Shown here: one piece after another, positions 7,542 to 15,353 of the stretch
Position numbering within the stretch: the first letter of the stretch is position 1
How the letters are laid out: the number at the start of each line of letters is the position of its first letter
Assembly: GCA_050698355.1 (NCBI GenBank)
Contig: JBOHBN010000209.1
Span: forward strand, 1 to 64,000
Length of the DNA stretch: 64,000 nucleotides
Source of the DNA: JBOHBN01 sp050698355
GTDB lineage: Bacteria > Actinomycetota > Actinomycetes > Streptosporangiales > WHST01
Direction: 5' to 3'
Program-made: the position numbers and the translations under genes
The notes under the pieces: generated by a model
Told to the model about the DNA's origin: nothing
The model's input: the letters and a program-made list of their open reading frames with translations, nothing else
The model's database searches: none

Positions 7542-8912
7542 GTGCATCCGGACCTGAACGAAGAGCGCGAACGCATGGTCAAGCAGGCCGAGGAGGACGG
7601 AATCGAGTTCTTCCTCGCCATGTTCGTGGACATGCACGGCAAGCCGTGCGCGAAGATGGTCCCCGCGCAGAGCGTGGAGGCCCTGCTCACCGACGGGGCC
7701 GGGTTCGCCGGGTTCGCCGCAGGCGCGTTGGGCCAGGACCCGTCCGACCCGGACCTGATGGCGATCCCGGACCCCTCCTCCTACACCAGGTTGCCGTGGC
7801 GTCCACAGGTGGCGGTGCTGCACTGCGATCCGCACGTCGAAGGCAAGCCCTGGCCGTACGCCCCGCGGGTGATCCTGCGCCGGCAGATGGACCGGCTGCG
7901 CGATGAGCGCGGCTGGTCGTTCAAGACGGGCATCGAGGCCGAGTACATGCTCGTACGGCGTACCGGCGACGGTGGTATCGAGCTTGCCGACGAGCTCGAC
8001 TACTCCGAGAAGCCCTGCTACGAGGTCAAGGGCCTGAGCCGGATGTGGGACCACCTCTCCGCGGTGTCGTCACACCTGAACGAGCTCGGTTGGTCGAACT
8101 ACGCGAACGACCACGAGGACGGCAACGGCCAGTTCGAGCAGAACTTCGAGTACGCCGACGCGCTCACCACCGCCGACCGGGCGATCTTCTTCCGGTACAT
8201 GGTGCACATGCTGGCGCACGAGGCCGGCATGGCGGCCACGTTCATGCCGAAGCCGTTCAGCCGGTTCACCGGCAACGGCTTGCACCTGCACGTCAGCCTG
8301 TGGGACGGCTCCGACTCCGCGCTGTTCGAGACCTCCTCCGACGCGCGGGGGCTCGGCCTCTCCGAGCTCGCGTACCAGTTCATGGGCGGCCTCATCGAAC
8401 ACGGCCGGGCGATCGCGGGCGTGATCTGCCCGACGGTGAACTCCTACAAGCGCATCGGCGTCGGCGCGCCGAACTCGGGATCGACCTGGGCGCCCGCGTA
8501 CAACGCCTACGGCGGCAACAACCGTACGGTCATGCTGCGGGTGCCCGAAGGAGGACGGATCGAGCACCGCGGCGTGGACGGTTCGGCGAACCCGTACCTC
8601 GCCTCCACCGCGCTGCTCGCCGCGGGCATGGACGGCGTCGCCAGGAACCTCAGCCCGGGCGAGCCTGTGCACGACAACCTGTACGCCTGCTCGCTGGCCG
8701 AGACCGAGGCACGGGGCATCAGCAGGCTGCCGGCCATCCTGCCCGAGGCGATGGACGAGCTGACCCGCGACGACGTCTTGCGCGCGGCGCTGGGCCAGGT
8801 CCGCGGCGGCGACTACGTCGACTACTTCGCCGAGGTGAAGCGCGCCGAGTTCGTCGACTACCACAGTCGCGTCAGCGACTGGGAGATCAACAAGTACCTC
8901 ACCATGTTCTGA
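7542..8912 (+). CDS. gmaS: Type III glutamine synthetase-like ligase, probable gamma-glutamylmethylamide synthetase
   Basis: A 456-residue ATP-dependent ligase of the GlnT/GMAS group. The GTG start at 7542 has an excellent GAGGAGGAGCAC site; the ATG at 7575 is a weaker alternative. Family landmarks are FVDMHGKPCAKMVP, TDGAGFAGFAAGALG, GIEAEYMLVRR, GNGLHLHVSLWDG, NSYKRIGVGAPNSGSTWAP and NNRTVMLRVPEGGRIEHR, covering the metal, ATP and glutamate sites of the synthetase barrel. GMAS condenses methylamine with glutamate; GlnT of rhizobia is a homologue of uncertain role. Position after mgsABC and near sox/mgd genes supports GMAS. Confidence 0.82.
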   Translation: MHPDLNEERERMVKQAEEDGIEFFLAMFVDMHGKPCAKMVPAQSVEALLTDGAGFAGFAAGALGQDPSDPDLMAIPDPSSYTRLPWRPQVAVLHCDPHVEGKPWPYAPRVILRRQMDRLRDERGWSFKTGIEAEYMLVRRTGDGGIELADELDYSEKPCYEVKGLSRMWDHLSAVSSHLNELGWSNYANDHEDGNGQFEQNFEYADALTTADRAIFFRYMVHMLAHEAGMAATFMPKPFSRFTGNGLHLHVSLWDGSDSALFETSSDARGLGLSELAYQFMGGLIEHGRAIAGVICPTVNSYKRIGVGAPNSGSTWAPAYNAYGGNNRTVMLRVPEGGRIEHRGVDGSANPYLASTALLAAGMDGVARNLSPGEPVHDNLYACSLAETEARGISRLPAILPEAMDELTRDDVLRAALGQVRGGDYVDYFAEVKRAEFVDYHSRVSDWEINKYLTMF

Positions 8913-8977
8913 CCTGTTCGCGCACGCCATCGCGTTGTGCGGCGCTGGCACTAAGGGGGCCGCAGGGAGGTAAGCGC

Positions 8978-10510
8978 ATGTCTGAAACTGGCCCTGGATC
9001 GACGGGGACCTCGGACGTCTCGTTCGGCAACGGCGAGAGCCTGGACAAGGGCACCAACTGGTGGGGTGCGTTCGTCATCGGCCTCGCCGGGACGATCCTC
9101 GTCACCGGCTCCGCGCCGGTCTTCGTGACGACGTTCGGTGCGTCCTACGTCCCCATCATCGTCTTCTTCACCCTGACCGGTTGGGTGCTGTGCCTGCTGC
9201 TCGCGGAGCTGTCCGGCATGATGCCCGACCGCACCGGCGGGTCGCCGACGTACGCGGCGCCCGCGTACCGCAAGTGGCCGCGGCTCGCCGGCCACGTCAA
9301 CGGCGTGACCTCGTGGATGTACTGGCTCGGGTGGACGCCGGTGGCGCCGCTGAACATGATCCTCGCGTCGTTCTACATCGGCGAGCTGTTCGGCCTGGAC
9401 ATGACCAAGGGGTTCACGCCGATCAGTACGTTCGTGTCCTGGTGGACGATCGGCATTGCCCTCGTCGGGATCGCGCTGCTGGCCTCGGCGGCGTACATGG
9501 GCATCAAGTTCGGCACCGGTGTCGCGACCGTGCTGGCGATCCTGGCGATGCTGCCGCTCACTTTCCTGTCCATCGGCTGGGTCATCAGGCCGTCGGCGGC
9601 CGACTGGAGCGAGCTGATCGGTTTCCACCAGCTGGACGGGTCGTCCTTCGTGAGCCCGCTCATGGGGCATCCGGCGTGGCTGGTCTACCTGGCGTTCGCG
9701 TTCCCGTTGACATGGACCGTGATCGCGATGGAGGCTGCGGCGTGCTACATCGGCGAGTGCCGGAAACCGGACCGGGACGCGAAGGTCGCGATGACGCTGG
9801 AAGGCGGCTACGGCGTCTTCGTCTACACGCTGCTGCCGATCTCGTTCATCGTCGTGCTCGGCGCGTCCGCGCTCACCGACCCTGATCTGGTCGACCCGAA
9901 GACCATCTTTGTGACGTTCGCGAGCCGCATCTTCCCCGGCGTGGCCGGCCACATCCTGGAGTGGGCGATCGCCCTCATGCTGATCGTCGCGCTCGCGCTG
10001 TCGGCGTTGAACGCGTTGATGGGGTGTTCACGCGCGCTGTACCAGATCTCGAGCGACGGCGACCTGCCGCGGTGGTGGCAGCACAAGAACAAGCACGGCA
10101 TCCCCGATCACGCGATGTTCACCAACGTCGGCCTGTCCGTTCTCGGCATCTTCATGGGCGGCGCCGCGGAGATCTACGCGTTCTCCAACGTCGGTTACCT
10201 GGGCTCGTTCGTGCCCGTCCTGGTGGGGTTCTACCTGCTGCGCAAGTACTACCCGGACGCGCGGCGACCGTTCAAGCTGCCGGAGTTCTCCAAGTACATC
10301 GCGCTGGGGATGGCGGTGCTGTACTTCGTCATCTGGTTGTTCGGCGGCATCATCTACTCGTTCATCGGCGGCAACGCCATCTACTACTTCCTCGGCTGGG
10401 TGATCGCCCTGTTGTACCTGCCGCTGTACTGGTACCGCACCCGGGTAGAGGACAAGAAGCACGGGGCGGCCCTGGTTGCGACCGGGTCGCCGGGTGGGGA
10501 GGACCGATGA
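8978..10510 (+). CDS. APC-family amino acid/amine permease
   Basis: A 510-residue integral membrane protein with about 12 hydrophobic segments. The ATG at 8978 follows GGGAGG. The first segment (WWGAFVIGLAGTILVTGSAP) and the conserved loop MMPDRTGGSPTYAAPAYRKW fit the amino acid-polyamine-organocation superfamily. It is 65 bp after gmaS and overlaps the Usp gene by 4 bp, so it should import the operon's substrate (methylamine, an N-methylated amino acid or glutamate) by proton coupling. Substrate is inferred from context only. Confidence 0.88.
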   Translation: MSETGPGSTGTSDVSFGNGESLDKGTNWWGAFVIGLAGTILVTGSAPVFVTTFGASYVPIIVFFTLTGWVLCLLLAELSGMMPDRTGGSPTYAAPAYRKWPRLAGHVNGVTSWMYWLGWTPVAPLNMILASFYIGELFGLDMTKGFTPISTFVSWWTIGIALVGIALLASAAYMGIKFGTGVATVLAILAMLPLTFLSIGWVIRPSAADWSELIGFHQLDGSSFVSPLMGHPAWLVYLAFAFPLTWTVIAMEAAACYIGECRKPDRDAKVAMTLEGGYGVFVYTLLPISFIVVLGASALTDPDLVDPKTIFVTFASRIFPGVAGHILEWAIALMLIVALALSALNALMGCSRALYQISSDGDLPRWWQHKNKHGIPDHAMFTNVGLSVLGIFMGGAAEIYAFSNVGYLGSFVPVLVGFYLLRKYYPDARRPFKLPEFSKYIALGMAVLYFVIWLFGGIIYSFIGGNAIYYFLGWVIALLYLPLYWYRTRVEDKKHGAALVATGSPGGEDR

Positions 10511-11028
10511 CGACCACACCTCGGCGCACCCTGGCGCCTCCCCGGCGCACGGCGGACGCGGGCGGCGACACCGGTCATGCGGATGATGCGGCGGCGCCCG
10601 CGGCACGGGTGCTGCTCGCGTCGGTCGACGGGTGGTTCAGCCGGCAGGCACTCCGCGAGGCGATGCGGCTCGCCGGGCCACGCGGGGGTGTCTACGTCGT
10701 GAGCACCGCCCGCGTCTACGGTTCCGGGTTCGGCCTGCCGCACCCGGGCCTGTACCCCAACCGCAGCGAACGGGAGGCGCACAGGAAGGCGGTCGCGGAC
10801 GCCGTACGGGCGGTCGAGCGGACCGGGCGTGCCGCGCGCGGTGAGGTACTCGCCACCCGGCACGCGGCGAAGATGGTGGCGCGCAGCGCGCGCAAGCAGG
10901 GCTGTACCCGGATAGTGGTCGGCGCCGCGCCCCGACCCCGGTTCACCATGCTCAGCTGGGCCGGCGAGCCGTACCGGCTGGAGCGGCGAGCCAAGGTGCC
11001 GGTGCACCTGGTCGTCGACGACAGCTGA
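10507..11028 (+). CDS. UspA-like universal stress family protein
   Basis: A 173-residue protein with a Rossmann-like alpha/beta Usp fold from about residue 37 (ARVLLASVDGWFSRQALREA) to the end (VHLVVDDS). The loop VVGAAPRPRFTMLSWAGEPYRLERRAKVP is a variant of the usual GSxGxG ATP-binding segment, lacking a clean GxGxG, so nucleotide binding is doubtful. The first 35 residues are Pro/Thr/Arg rich and probably disordered. It overlaps the permease by 4 bp and may modulate transport, as Usp proteins fused or adjacent to permeases are thought to do. Confidence 0.75.
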   Translation: MTTTPRRTLAPPRRTADAGGDTGHADDAAAPAARVLLASVDGWFSRQALREAMRLAGPRGGVYVVSTARVYGSGFGLPHPGLYPNRSEREAHRKAVADAVRAVERTGRAARGEVLATRHAAKMVARSARKQGCTRIVVGAAPRPRFTMLSWAGEPYRLERRAKVPVHLVVDDS

Positions 11029-11054
11029 GCTTGCCGCCTTTTGGGGGCCCTACC

Positions 11055-11120
11055 AAGATCCGTTCTTTCCGGCCGCGACGCGCAGGTTTCTACGCGTTGC
11101 GGCCAGGCGAAACAGATCTT
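11055..11120. repeat. Long imperfect inverted repeat after the Usp gene
   Basis: Two 28-nt arms (11055-11082 and 11093-11120) with 21 of 28 complementary positions and a 10-nt loop. The best-paired blocks are AAGATC, GGCCGC and ACGCG. It lies 27 bp after the operon's stop codon and 26 bp before the toxin gene's 3' end, so it may be a bidirectional terminator. No T-run is visible. Confidence 0.55.
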
Positions 11121-11127
11121 GAACCCG

Positions 11128-11158
11128 GAGCTCGGTGCACTCGCCTCAGCGCGCTCGG
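11128..11158. repeat. 31-bp direct repeat, copy 1
   Basis: Identical over 31 bp to 11727-11757 (starts GAGCTCGGTGCACTC, ends GCGCTCGG). It overlaps the last codons and stop of the RelE-type gene, whose C-terminus therefore reads RAR-stop, as does that of the AraC gene at copy 2. The pair brackets the toxin-antitoxin module. Confidence 0.9.
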
Positions 11159-11424
11159 TACGCCGTCGATCGGTGGCGGATATCCAACACGACGACGGTG
11201 TGCGTGCGGTCGTCGACCTCGTACAGCACGCGCCAGTCGCGGCCGAGCCGAGCGCTGTAGATGCCGACGAGTTCCTCGCCGAGCGGTTTGCCGACGCGGC
11301 GCGGGTTGTCGAGCAAGGGGCCGGTGATGAATTCTGCGGCCGCGGTGGCGACTTCAGGTGGTAGCCGTTCGCTAAGGGCACGACGAGCTGGCGGTGCCGT
11401 ACCGAGTTCGTACGGCTCATTCAC
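11146..11424 (-). CDS. RelE/ParE-family toxin
   Basis: A 92-residue basic protein ending with the RelE/ParE signature (YSARLGRDWRVLYEVDDRTHTVVVLDIRHRSTAYR). In this superfamily such proteins are ribosome-dependent mRNA nucleases or gyrase inhibitors; the RxxYxxxxxxxxxxxxxxH-type end and YR tail favour the RelE branch. The start is GTG at 11424, overlapping the antitoxin stop by 4 bp. The antitoxin-first order is usual. Its 3' end lies inside a 31-bp direct repeat that is also present after the module. Confidence 0.85.
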   Translation of the reverse strand: MNEPYELGTAPPARRALSERLPPEVATAAAEFITGPLLDNPRRVGKPLGEELVGIYSARLGRDWRVLYEVDDRTHTVVVLDIRHRSTAYRAR

Positions 11425-11678
11425 GAGGCGCGGCGCCGCGCCACCAAGGCGTGCACCGCGTCGGCGCCGTAGGTCACGTCACCCGAGCGCACCGCTTCGC
11501 GTGCTTCTGCGAGCGCGCGTAACGTGTCGGGCTCGGACTTGATCTCGGCAGTTTCCCGCAATGCAAGGTAGGTCTCGACTGCGTGCAGGACCGTTTGGTG
11601 CACGCTTCGGTGGTCTTCCTCGGCGGCCGCGCGCAACTCCGCCTCGAGATTGGTCGGAAGCCGTAACGTCATTGCCAT
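11421..11678 (-). CDS. Antitoxin, ribbon-helix-helix-like
   Basis: An 85-residue protein starting MAMTLRLPTNLEAELRAAAE, an MTLRLP beta strand followed by helices, typical of ribbon-helix-helix (CopG/Arc) antitoxins. The C-terminal half (RALAEAREAVRSGDVTYGADAVHALV) is acidic and basic mixed and should wrap the toxin. A CCATACTATTATGG palindrome overlaps the start region and is the likely autoregulatory operator. Confidence 0.82.
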   Translation of the reverse strand: MAMTLRLPTNLEAELRAAAEEDHRSVHQTVLHAVETYLALRETAEIKSEPDTLRALAEAREAVRSGDVTYGADAVHALVARRRAS

Positions 11679-11688
11679 ACTATTATGG
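11675..11688. promoter_or_regulatory. Putative toxin-antitoxin operator/promoter palindrome
   Basis: CCATACTATTATGG, with CCATA/TATGG arms, overlaps the antitoxin start codon. This AT-rich block in GC-rich DNA fits a -10 element and RHH autoregulation site. Confidence 0.45.
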
Positions 11689-11726
11689 TAGCAGAATGCA
11701 CCATTAAGGTAAGCCCGGCCCGTGGC

Positions 11727-11757
11727 GAGCTCGGTGCACTCGCCTCAGCGCGCTCGG
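11727..11757. repeat. 31-bp direct repeat, copy 2
   Basis: Exact match to 11128-11158 in the same orientation. It covers the last codons and stop of the AraC-family gene. The distance between copies (599 bp) contains just the toxin-antitoxin module. Confidence 0.9.
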
Positions 11758-12527
11758 CCGGTGCGTCCCGGATCGTGCGGCGTCGAGAGGGCCGCGAGCG
11801 CGACGAGTACGGGCGGCTCCGTCGGATCGTGCGCGCGCAGCCGAACATCGCGGTGCAGGCATTCGCCGCCGGTGCGCACCCGGCACGGTTCGAGCGCGGC
11901 GCCAACCAGCGTGCGGGCGTCTGGGAGCAGCCGCCAGAGCGCGTCGGTGCCGGCGGGGAAACCAGCAGCGAGCAGCCGGTAGCTGCCGATGGGCATGCCC
12001 GTGATTTCGAACGGGCCCGGCCCCGGGAGGTACGCGCCCGCGACCGGACGCGCCTGCGCGATCGCCTGTGGGAACAGCCCCACGTAGACCCCATCGCAGC
12101 CGGGGTCCTCGATCCGGCCGCGTACGACCGCACCCGGCGCTGGGCCGGGCACTGCGACACGGGCCGCGGGCTTGTCACCGGCGCTGTCCGGCAACCGCTG
12201 GAAGCCGACCGGGTTGACGCCGACCAGCTTGCTGAACCGGGACGAGAACGTGCCGAGGCTGTTGAACCCGACCTCGAAGCAGACGTCGGTCACCGACAGG
12301 TCGGTGCGAAGCAGCAGCTGTTTCGCGCGCTCGAAACGCAACGCCCGGCGGAACTCACCTGGGGGTACGCCGACGGTCGAGCGGAACAGCCGGGCCAGGT
12401 GGAACGGGCTGTAACCGACGGCGTCGCCCAGGTCCGTCAGCGTGAGCCGGGCATGGAGACCTGTCCGCAGTACCTCGACCGACCGGGCGATCACGCCCGG
12501 ATGCTCGTCGGCGAGTGTGTCCGTCAT
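11745..12527 (-). CDS. AraC-family transcriptional regulator
   Basis: A 260-residue protein with the double helix-turn-helix at the N-terminus (about residues 14-110: LTLTDLGDAVGYSPFHLARLFRS and SVTDVCFEVGFNSLGTFSSRFSKLVG) and a C-terminal ligand-like domain containing GVYVGLFPQAIAQARPVAGAY. N-terminal placement of the DNA-binding part is the minority arrangement. Its C-terminal residues RAR come from the 31-bp repeat. The regulated gene is not obvious; the MHS transporter upstream on the same strand (42 bp) is the nearest candidate. Confidence 0.88.
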   Translation of the reverse strand: MTDTLADEHPGVIARSVEVLRTGLHARLTLTDLGDAVGYSPFHLARLFRSTVGVPPGEFRRALRFERAKQLLLRTDLSVTDVCFEVGFNSLGTFSSRFSKLVGVNPVGFQRLPDSAGDKPAARVAVPGPAPGAVVRGRIEDPGCDGVYVGLFPQAIAQARPVAGAYLPGPGPFEITGMPIGSYRLLAAGFPAGTDALWRLLPDARTLVGAALEPCRVRTGGECLHRDVRLRAHDPTEPPVLVALAALSTPHDPGRTGRAR

Positions 12528-12569
12528 CGGTGGCGACTGTACGGGCGAGTACGGGCGGCTCCACCCGCG

Positions 12570-13940
12570 CTAGCCGGGCGAGGGCGCGGCCTCCTGCTTC
12601 TTGATGTCCGGCACCTCGGTGCCCCTGAGGGAGGCGCGCGCCGTCTCGGGTGCGCGCCACACCGCGATGATGCCGACTACGCAGGCGCCCATCATGTAGT
12701 AAGCGGGCCACAGGGTGATGCCGTGCTCCGCAACGACGTACTTGTCGATGAGCGGCACCGTCCCACCGAACGCCGCTGTGGATATGTTGTACGCGAGCGC
12801 GAAGCCCGCGTACCTGACGTGGGTGGGAAAGAGCGCCGGGAAGGTCGCGGAGATGGTGCTCAGCTGCAACACGAGCAGCAGGCCCAGAACGAGGAAGCCG
12901 ACCACGGCCCACCCGATGTTGATCCGCATCACAAGGAACGCCGGTATGGACAGTACGAGAAAGCCGACTCCGGAGATGTACCAGAGCGGTTTTCGGCCTA
13001 TGTGGTCGGACCATCTCCCAGCGAGATTGATCACGCACATCATGCCCGCGTACACGCAGGCGGTGATGAGTAGCGCCGTGCTCGAGCTCAGGTGGATTGT
13101 GTCTCCGAGGTATGTCGGCATGTAGGTGAGCAGCGTGTAGTCGGTGACGTTCAGCATGATCACCATGCCGCCGCAGACCAGCAACGGTCGCCACTGCCGG
13201 AAGATGTCCGCCCATTGGGTGGCGGTGCTGGTTTCCTTCTGCCCCGACTCCTCCAGCTCGCGGAACACCGGGGTGTCTTCGAGCTTTAGTCGCATGTAAA
13301 GACCGACGGCGCCGAGTGGGGCGGCGACCAGGAACGGGATGCGCCAACCCCATGCCTGCATCGCGTCCGGGCCGATGAGGAACGAGACGACCGTAGTGAT
13401 GACGATGGCCAAGAGATAGCCGGACAGGGTGCCGAACTCCAGGAAGCTGCCGAGGAAGCCGCGGCGCCTGTTCGGCGCGTACTCGGCCATGAAGGTTGCA
13501 GCTCCCCCGTACTCGCCGCCCGTGGAGAAGCCCTGGACCATCCGGAGGAACACCAAGATGATCGGCGCGGCGACACCGATGGTGTCGTAGCCGGGCACTA
13601 CACCGAGCAGGAAGGTGCAGCTCGCCATCAGGATGATGGTGAGGGCGAGGATCTTCTGCCGGCCGAGCCGGTCGCCGAGTGGCCCGAAGACGATGCCGCC
13701 GAACGGCCGTACGGCGAAGGAGACGGCGAACACGCCGAACGCCGACAGGGTTTGCAGCGTCGGGTCGTCACCTGGAAAGAAGTTTGCGCCGATGGCCGAC
13801 GCCACGTAGGCATACGAGCCGTAGTCGTACCACTCGGTGGCGTTCCCCATCGCCGAGCCGGCGATGGCCCGGCGAAGGGTGCTCTTGTCGGGCGCCGCGA
13901 TGTCGTCGTCGCCCCGGGGTGCCGCGTACTCGTCTGCCAT
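12570..13940 (-). CDS. MHS-family (ProP/KgtP-like) MFS metabolite:proton symporter
   Basis: A 456-residue, 12-segment MFS protein. The ATG at 13940 follows GGAGGCGACCCG; an upstream in-frame ATG at 14048 would read through the aminotransferase 3' end and is rejected. Metabolite:H+ symporter signatures include ATEWYDYGSYAYVASAIGANFF, FGVFAVSFAVRPFGGIVFGPLGDRLGR and GFSTGGEYGGAATFMAEYAPNRRRGFLGSF. Family members carry 2-oxoglutarate, proline/betaine, shikimate or citrate. It lies just downstream of the aminotransferase on the same strand, so the aminotransferase substrate is a likely cargo. Confidence 0.88.
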   Translation of the reverse strand: MADEYAAPRGDDDIAAPDKSTLRRAIAGSAMGNATEWYDYGSYAYVASAIGANFFPGDDPTLQTLSAFGVFAVSFAVRPFGGIVFGPLGDRLGRQKILALTIILMASCTFLLGVVPGYDTIGVAAPIILVFLRMVQGFSTGGEYGGAATFMAEYAPNRRRGFLGSFLEFGTLSGYLLAIVITTVVSFLIGPDAMQAWGWRIPFLVAAPLGAVGLYMRLKLEDTPVFRELEESGQKETSTATQWADIFRQWRPLLVCGGMVIMLNVTDYTLLTYMPTYLGDTIHLSSSTALLITACVYAGMMCVINLAGRWSDHIGRKPLWYISGVGFLVLSIPAFLVMRINIGWAVVGFLVLGLLLVLQLSTISATFPALFPTHVRYAGFALAYNISTAAFGGTVPLIDKYVVAEHGITLWPAYYMMGACVVGIIAVWRAPETARASLRGTEVPDIKKQEAAPSPG

Positions 13941-13971
13941 CGGGTCGCCTCCTGTAGGTGAGCCCTTCGGC

Positions 13972-15228
13972 TCAGCCGTTGACCGCCAGGCCGACCGCCT
14001 TGGCCCAGATCTCGAGGGCCGCGTCGATCTGCTCGGCTCCCACGACAAGTGCGGGAATCATGCGTACGACGTTTCCGTGCGCACCGCAAGTTAGCAGCAA
14101 CAGCCCGTTGTCCGCAGCGGCGCGCTGGGCCCGTTCCGCCGTGTCGGTGTCGGGGTTGCCGGCCTCGTCGGTGAACTCGTTGCCGAGCATCAGGCCCAGC
14201 CCGCGCACGTCGCCGATGACGGAGTGCTCCGCGGCTACGCTACGTAGCCCGTCGGCGAGGCGCTTGCCCATTCGGCCTGCGTTCTCGACCAGGCCCTCGT
14301 CCCTGATCACGTCGAGCGTGGCGCTCGCCGCCACGCACGCAACCGGGTTCGCTCCGTAGGTGCCGCCCTGCGAGCCGGGCCACGCCTTGGCCATCAGGGC
14401 TTCCGGAGCGGCGAGCGCGGAGAGTGGGAAACCGCTCGCGAGGCCCTTGGCGGTGACGAGCACGTCGGCGCGGGTGCCGAAGTGGTCGTGCCCCCAGAAC
14501 CGTCCGGTACGGCCGAAGCCGGTCTGCACCTCGTCCATGACGAGCAAGATGCCGAGCCTGTCGGCGCGCTCGCGCAGGCCGGCGAGGAAGCGCTCGTTGG
14601 CCGGTACGTACCCGCCCTCGCCGAGCTGCGGTTCGACGAAGAACGCCGCGGTGTCGGACGCGGGTGCGGTCGTCGCGAGCACGTAGTCCAACTCCCGCAA
14701 CGCGAAGTCGGTGGCCGTGTCCTCATCCCAGCCGTACCTGTAGGCGTACGGGAAGGGCGAGACCGCGACACCGGACGGCATCGGGCCGATGCCGGCGCGG
14801 AACTTGGTGCCGGAGGTGGTGAGCGCGGCGGCGCCGTACGTCCGGCCGTGGAAGGAGCCGTGGAACACCACGATGTTCTCCTTGCCGGTGGCCTGGCGTA
14901 CGAGGCGCATCGCGGCCTCGATCGCCTCGCTGCCGGAGTTGACGAAGAACAGCGAGTCGATCCCGGGCGGCAGGACCTGGCCCAGCTTCTCGGTCAGGTC
15001 GCGCAGCGGCTTGCTGAGCACGGTCGTGTACTGGCCGTGGATCAGCGTCGCCACCTGCTCCTGCGCGGCGGCGACGACCGTCGGGTGGCAGTGCCCGGTG
15101 GAGGTGACGCCGATGCCCGCGGTGAAGTCGAGGTACTGGCGCCCGTCGTCGTCGTAGAGATAGACACCCTCCCCGCGGGACGCACGCACGGGCGTGGCTT
15201 GCTTGAGGTGCGGGGATAGCTGGGCCAT
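13972..15228 (-). CDS. gabT: Class III PLP-dependent aminotransferase, probable 4-aminobutyrate aminotransferase
   Basis: A 418-residue enzyme, the normal length for GABA/omega-amino acid transaminases. The PLP-binding region contains VMDEVQTGFGRTGRFWGHDHF and the lysine segment LVTAKGLASGFPLSA; the N-terminal LYDDDGRQYLDFTAGIGVTSTGHCHP is a family signature. The ATG at 15228 follows GAGGAGTTACCC. It is divergent from a succinate-semialdehyde dehydrogenase, which gives the classical two-step route from GABA to succinate. A palindromic operator sits 15 bp upstream of the start. Other omega-amino acids (beta-alanine, putrescine-derived) are possible substrates. Confidence 0.82.
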   Translation of the reverse strand: MAQLSPHLKQATPVRASRGEGVYLYDDDGRQYLDFTAGIGVTSTGHCHPTVVAAAQEQVATLIHGQYTTVLSKPLRDLTEKLGQVLPPGIDSLFFVNSGSEAIEAAMRLVRQATGKENIVVFHGSFHGRTYGAAALTTSGTKFRAGIGPMPSGVAVSPFPYAYRYGWDEDTATDFALRELDYVLATTAPASDTAAFFVEPQLGEGGYVPANERFLAGLRERADRLGILLVMDEVQTGFGRTGRFWGHDHFGTRADVLVTAKGLASGFPLSALAAPEALMAKAWPGSQGGTYGANPVACVAASATLDVIRDEGLVENAGRMGKRLADGLRSVAAEHSVIGDVRGLGLMLGNEFTDEAGNPDTDTAERAQRAAADNGLLLLTCGAHGNVVRMIPALVVGAEQIDAALEIWAKAVGLAVNG

Positions 15229-15243
15229 GGGTAACTCCTCGTA

Positions 15244-15259
15244 GGATTGTTGACAATCC
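15244..15259 (-). promoter_or_regulatory. GntR-type operator before gabT-like gene
   Basis: GGATTGT-TG-ACAATCC, a perfect 7-bp inverted repeat with 2-bp spacer. The 14-bp core GATTGTTGACAATC recurs exactly at 23965-23978 and 25383-25396, near a GntR-family gene. On the minus strand TTGCCG and TATCGT about 16 bp apart precede it, so bound protein would cover the transcription start. Confidence 0.75.
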
Positions 15260-15353
15260 GCCACGATACAGGCTGTGCTGCCGCCGGCAACAGTGACTCG
15301 CGGCGCTCGATACGCTGCGAAGTACGGCAACGTGAGCGAAGGAGTGGTGCGAG

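Noticed and set aside
10507..11028. Phage or plasmid gene content around the toxin-antitoxin modules
   Set aside because: No integrase, transposase, replication or conjugation gene occurs anywhere in the window.
11685..13073. 462-codon plus-strand open frame
   Set aside because: It spans antisense of the AraC and MHS genes with no domain or ribosome site.
13941..14048. 36-residue N-terminal extension of the MHS transporter
   Set aside because: It overlaps the aminotransferase 3' end, and ATG 13940 has a strong ribosome site.
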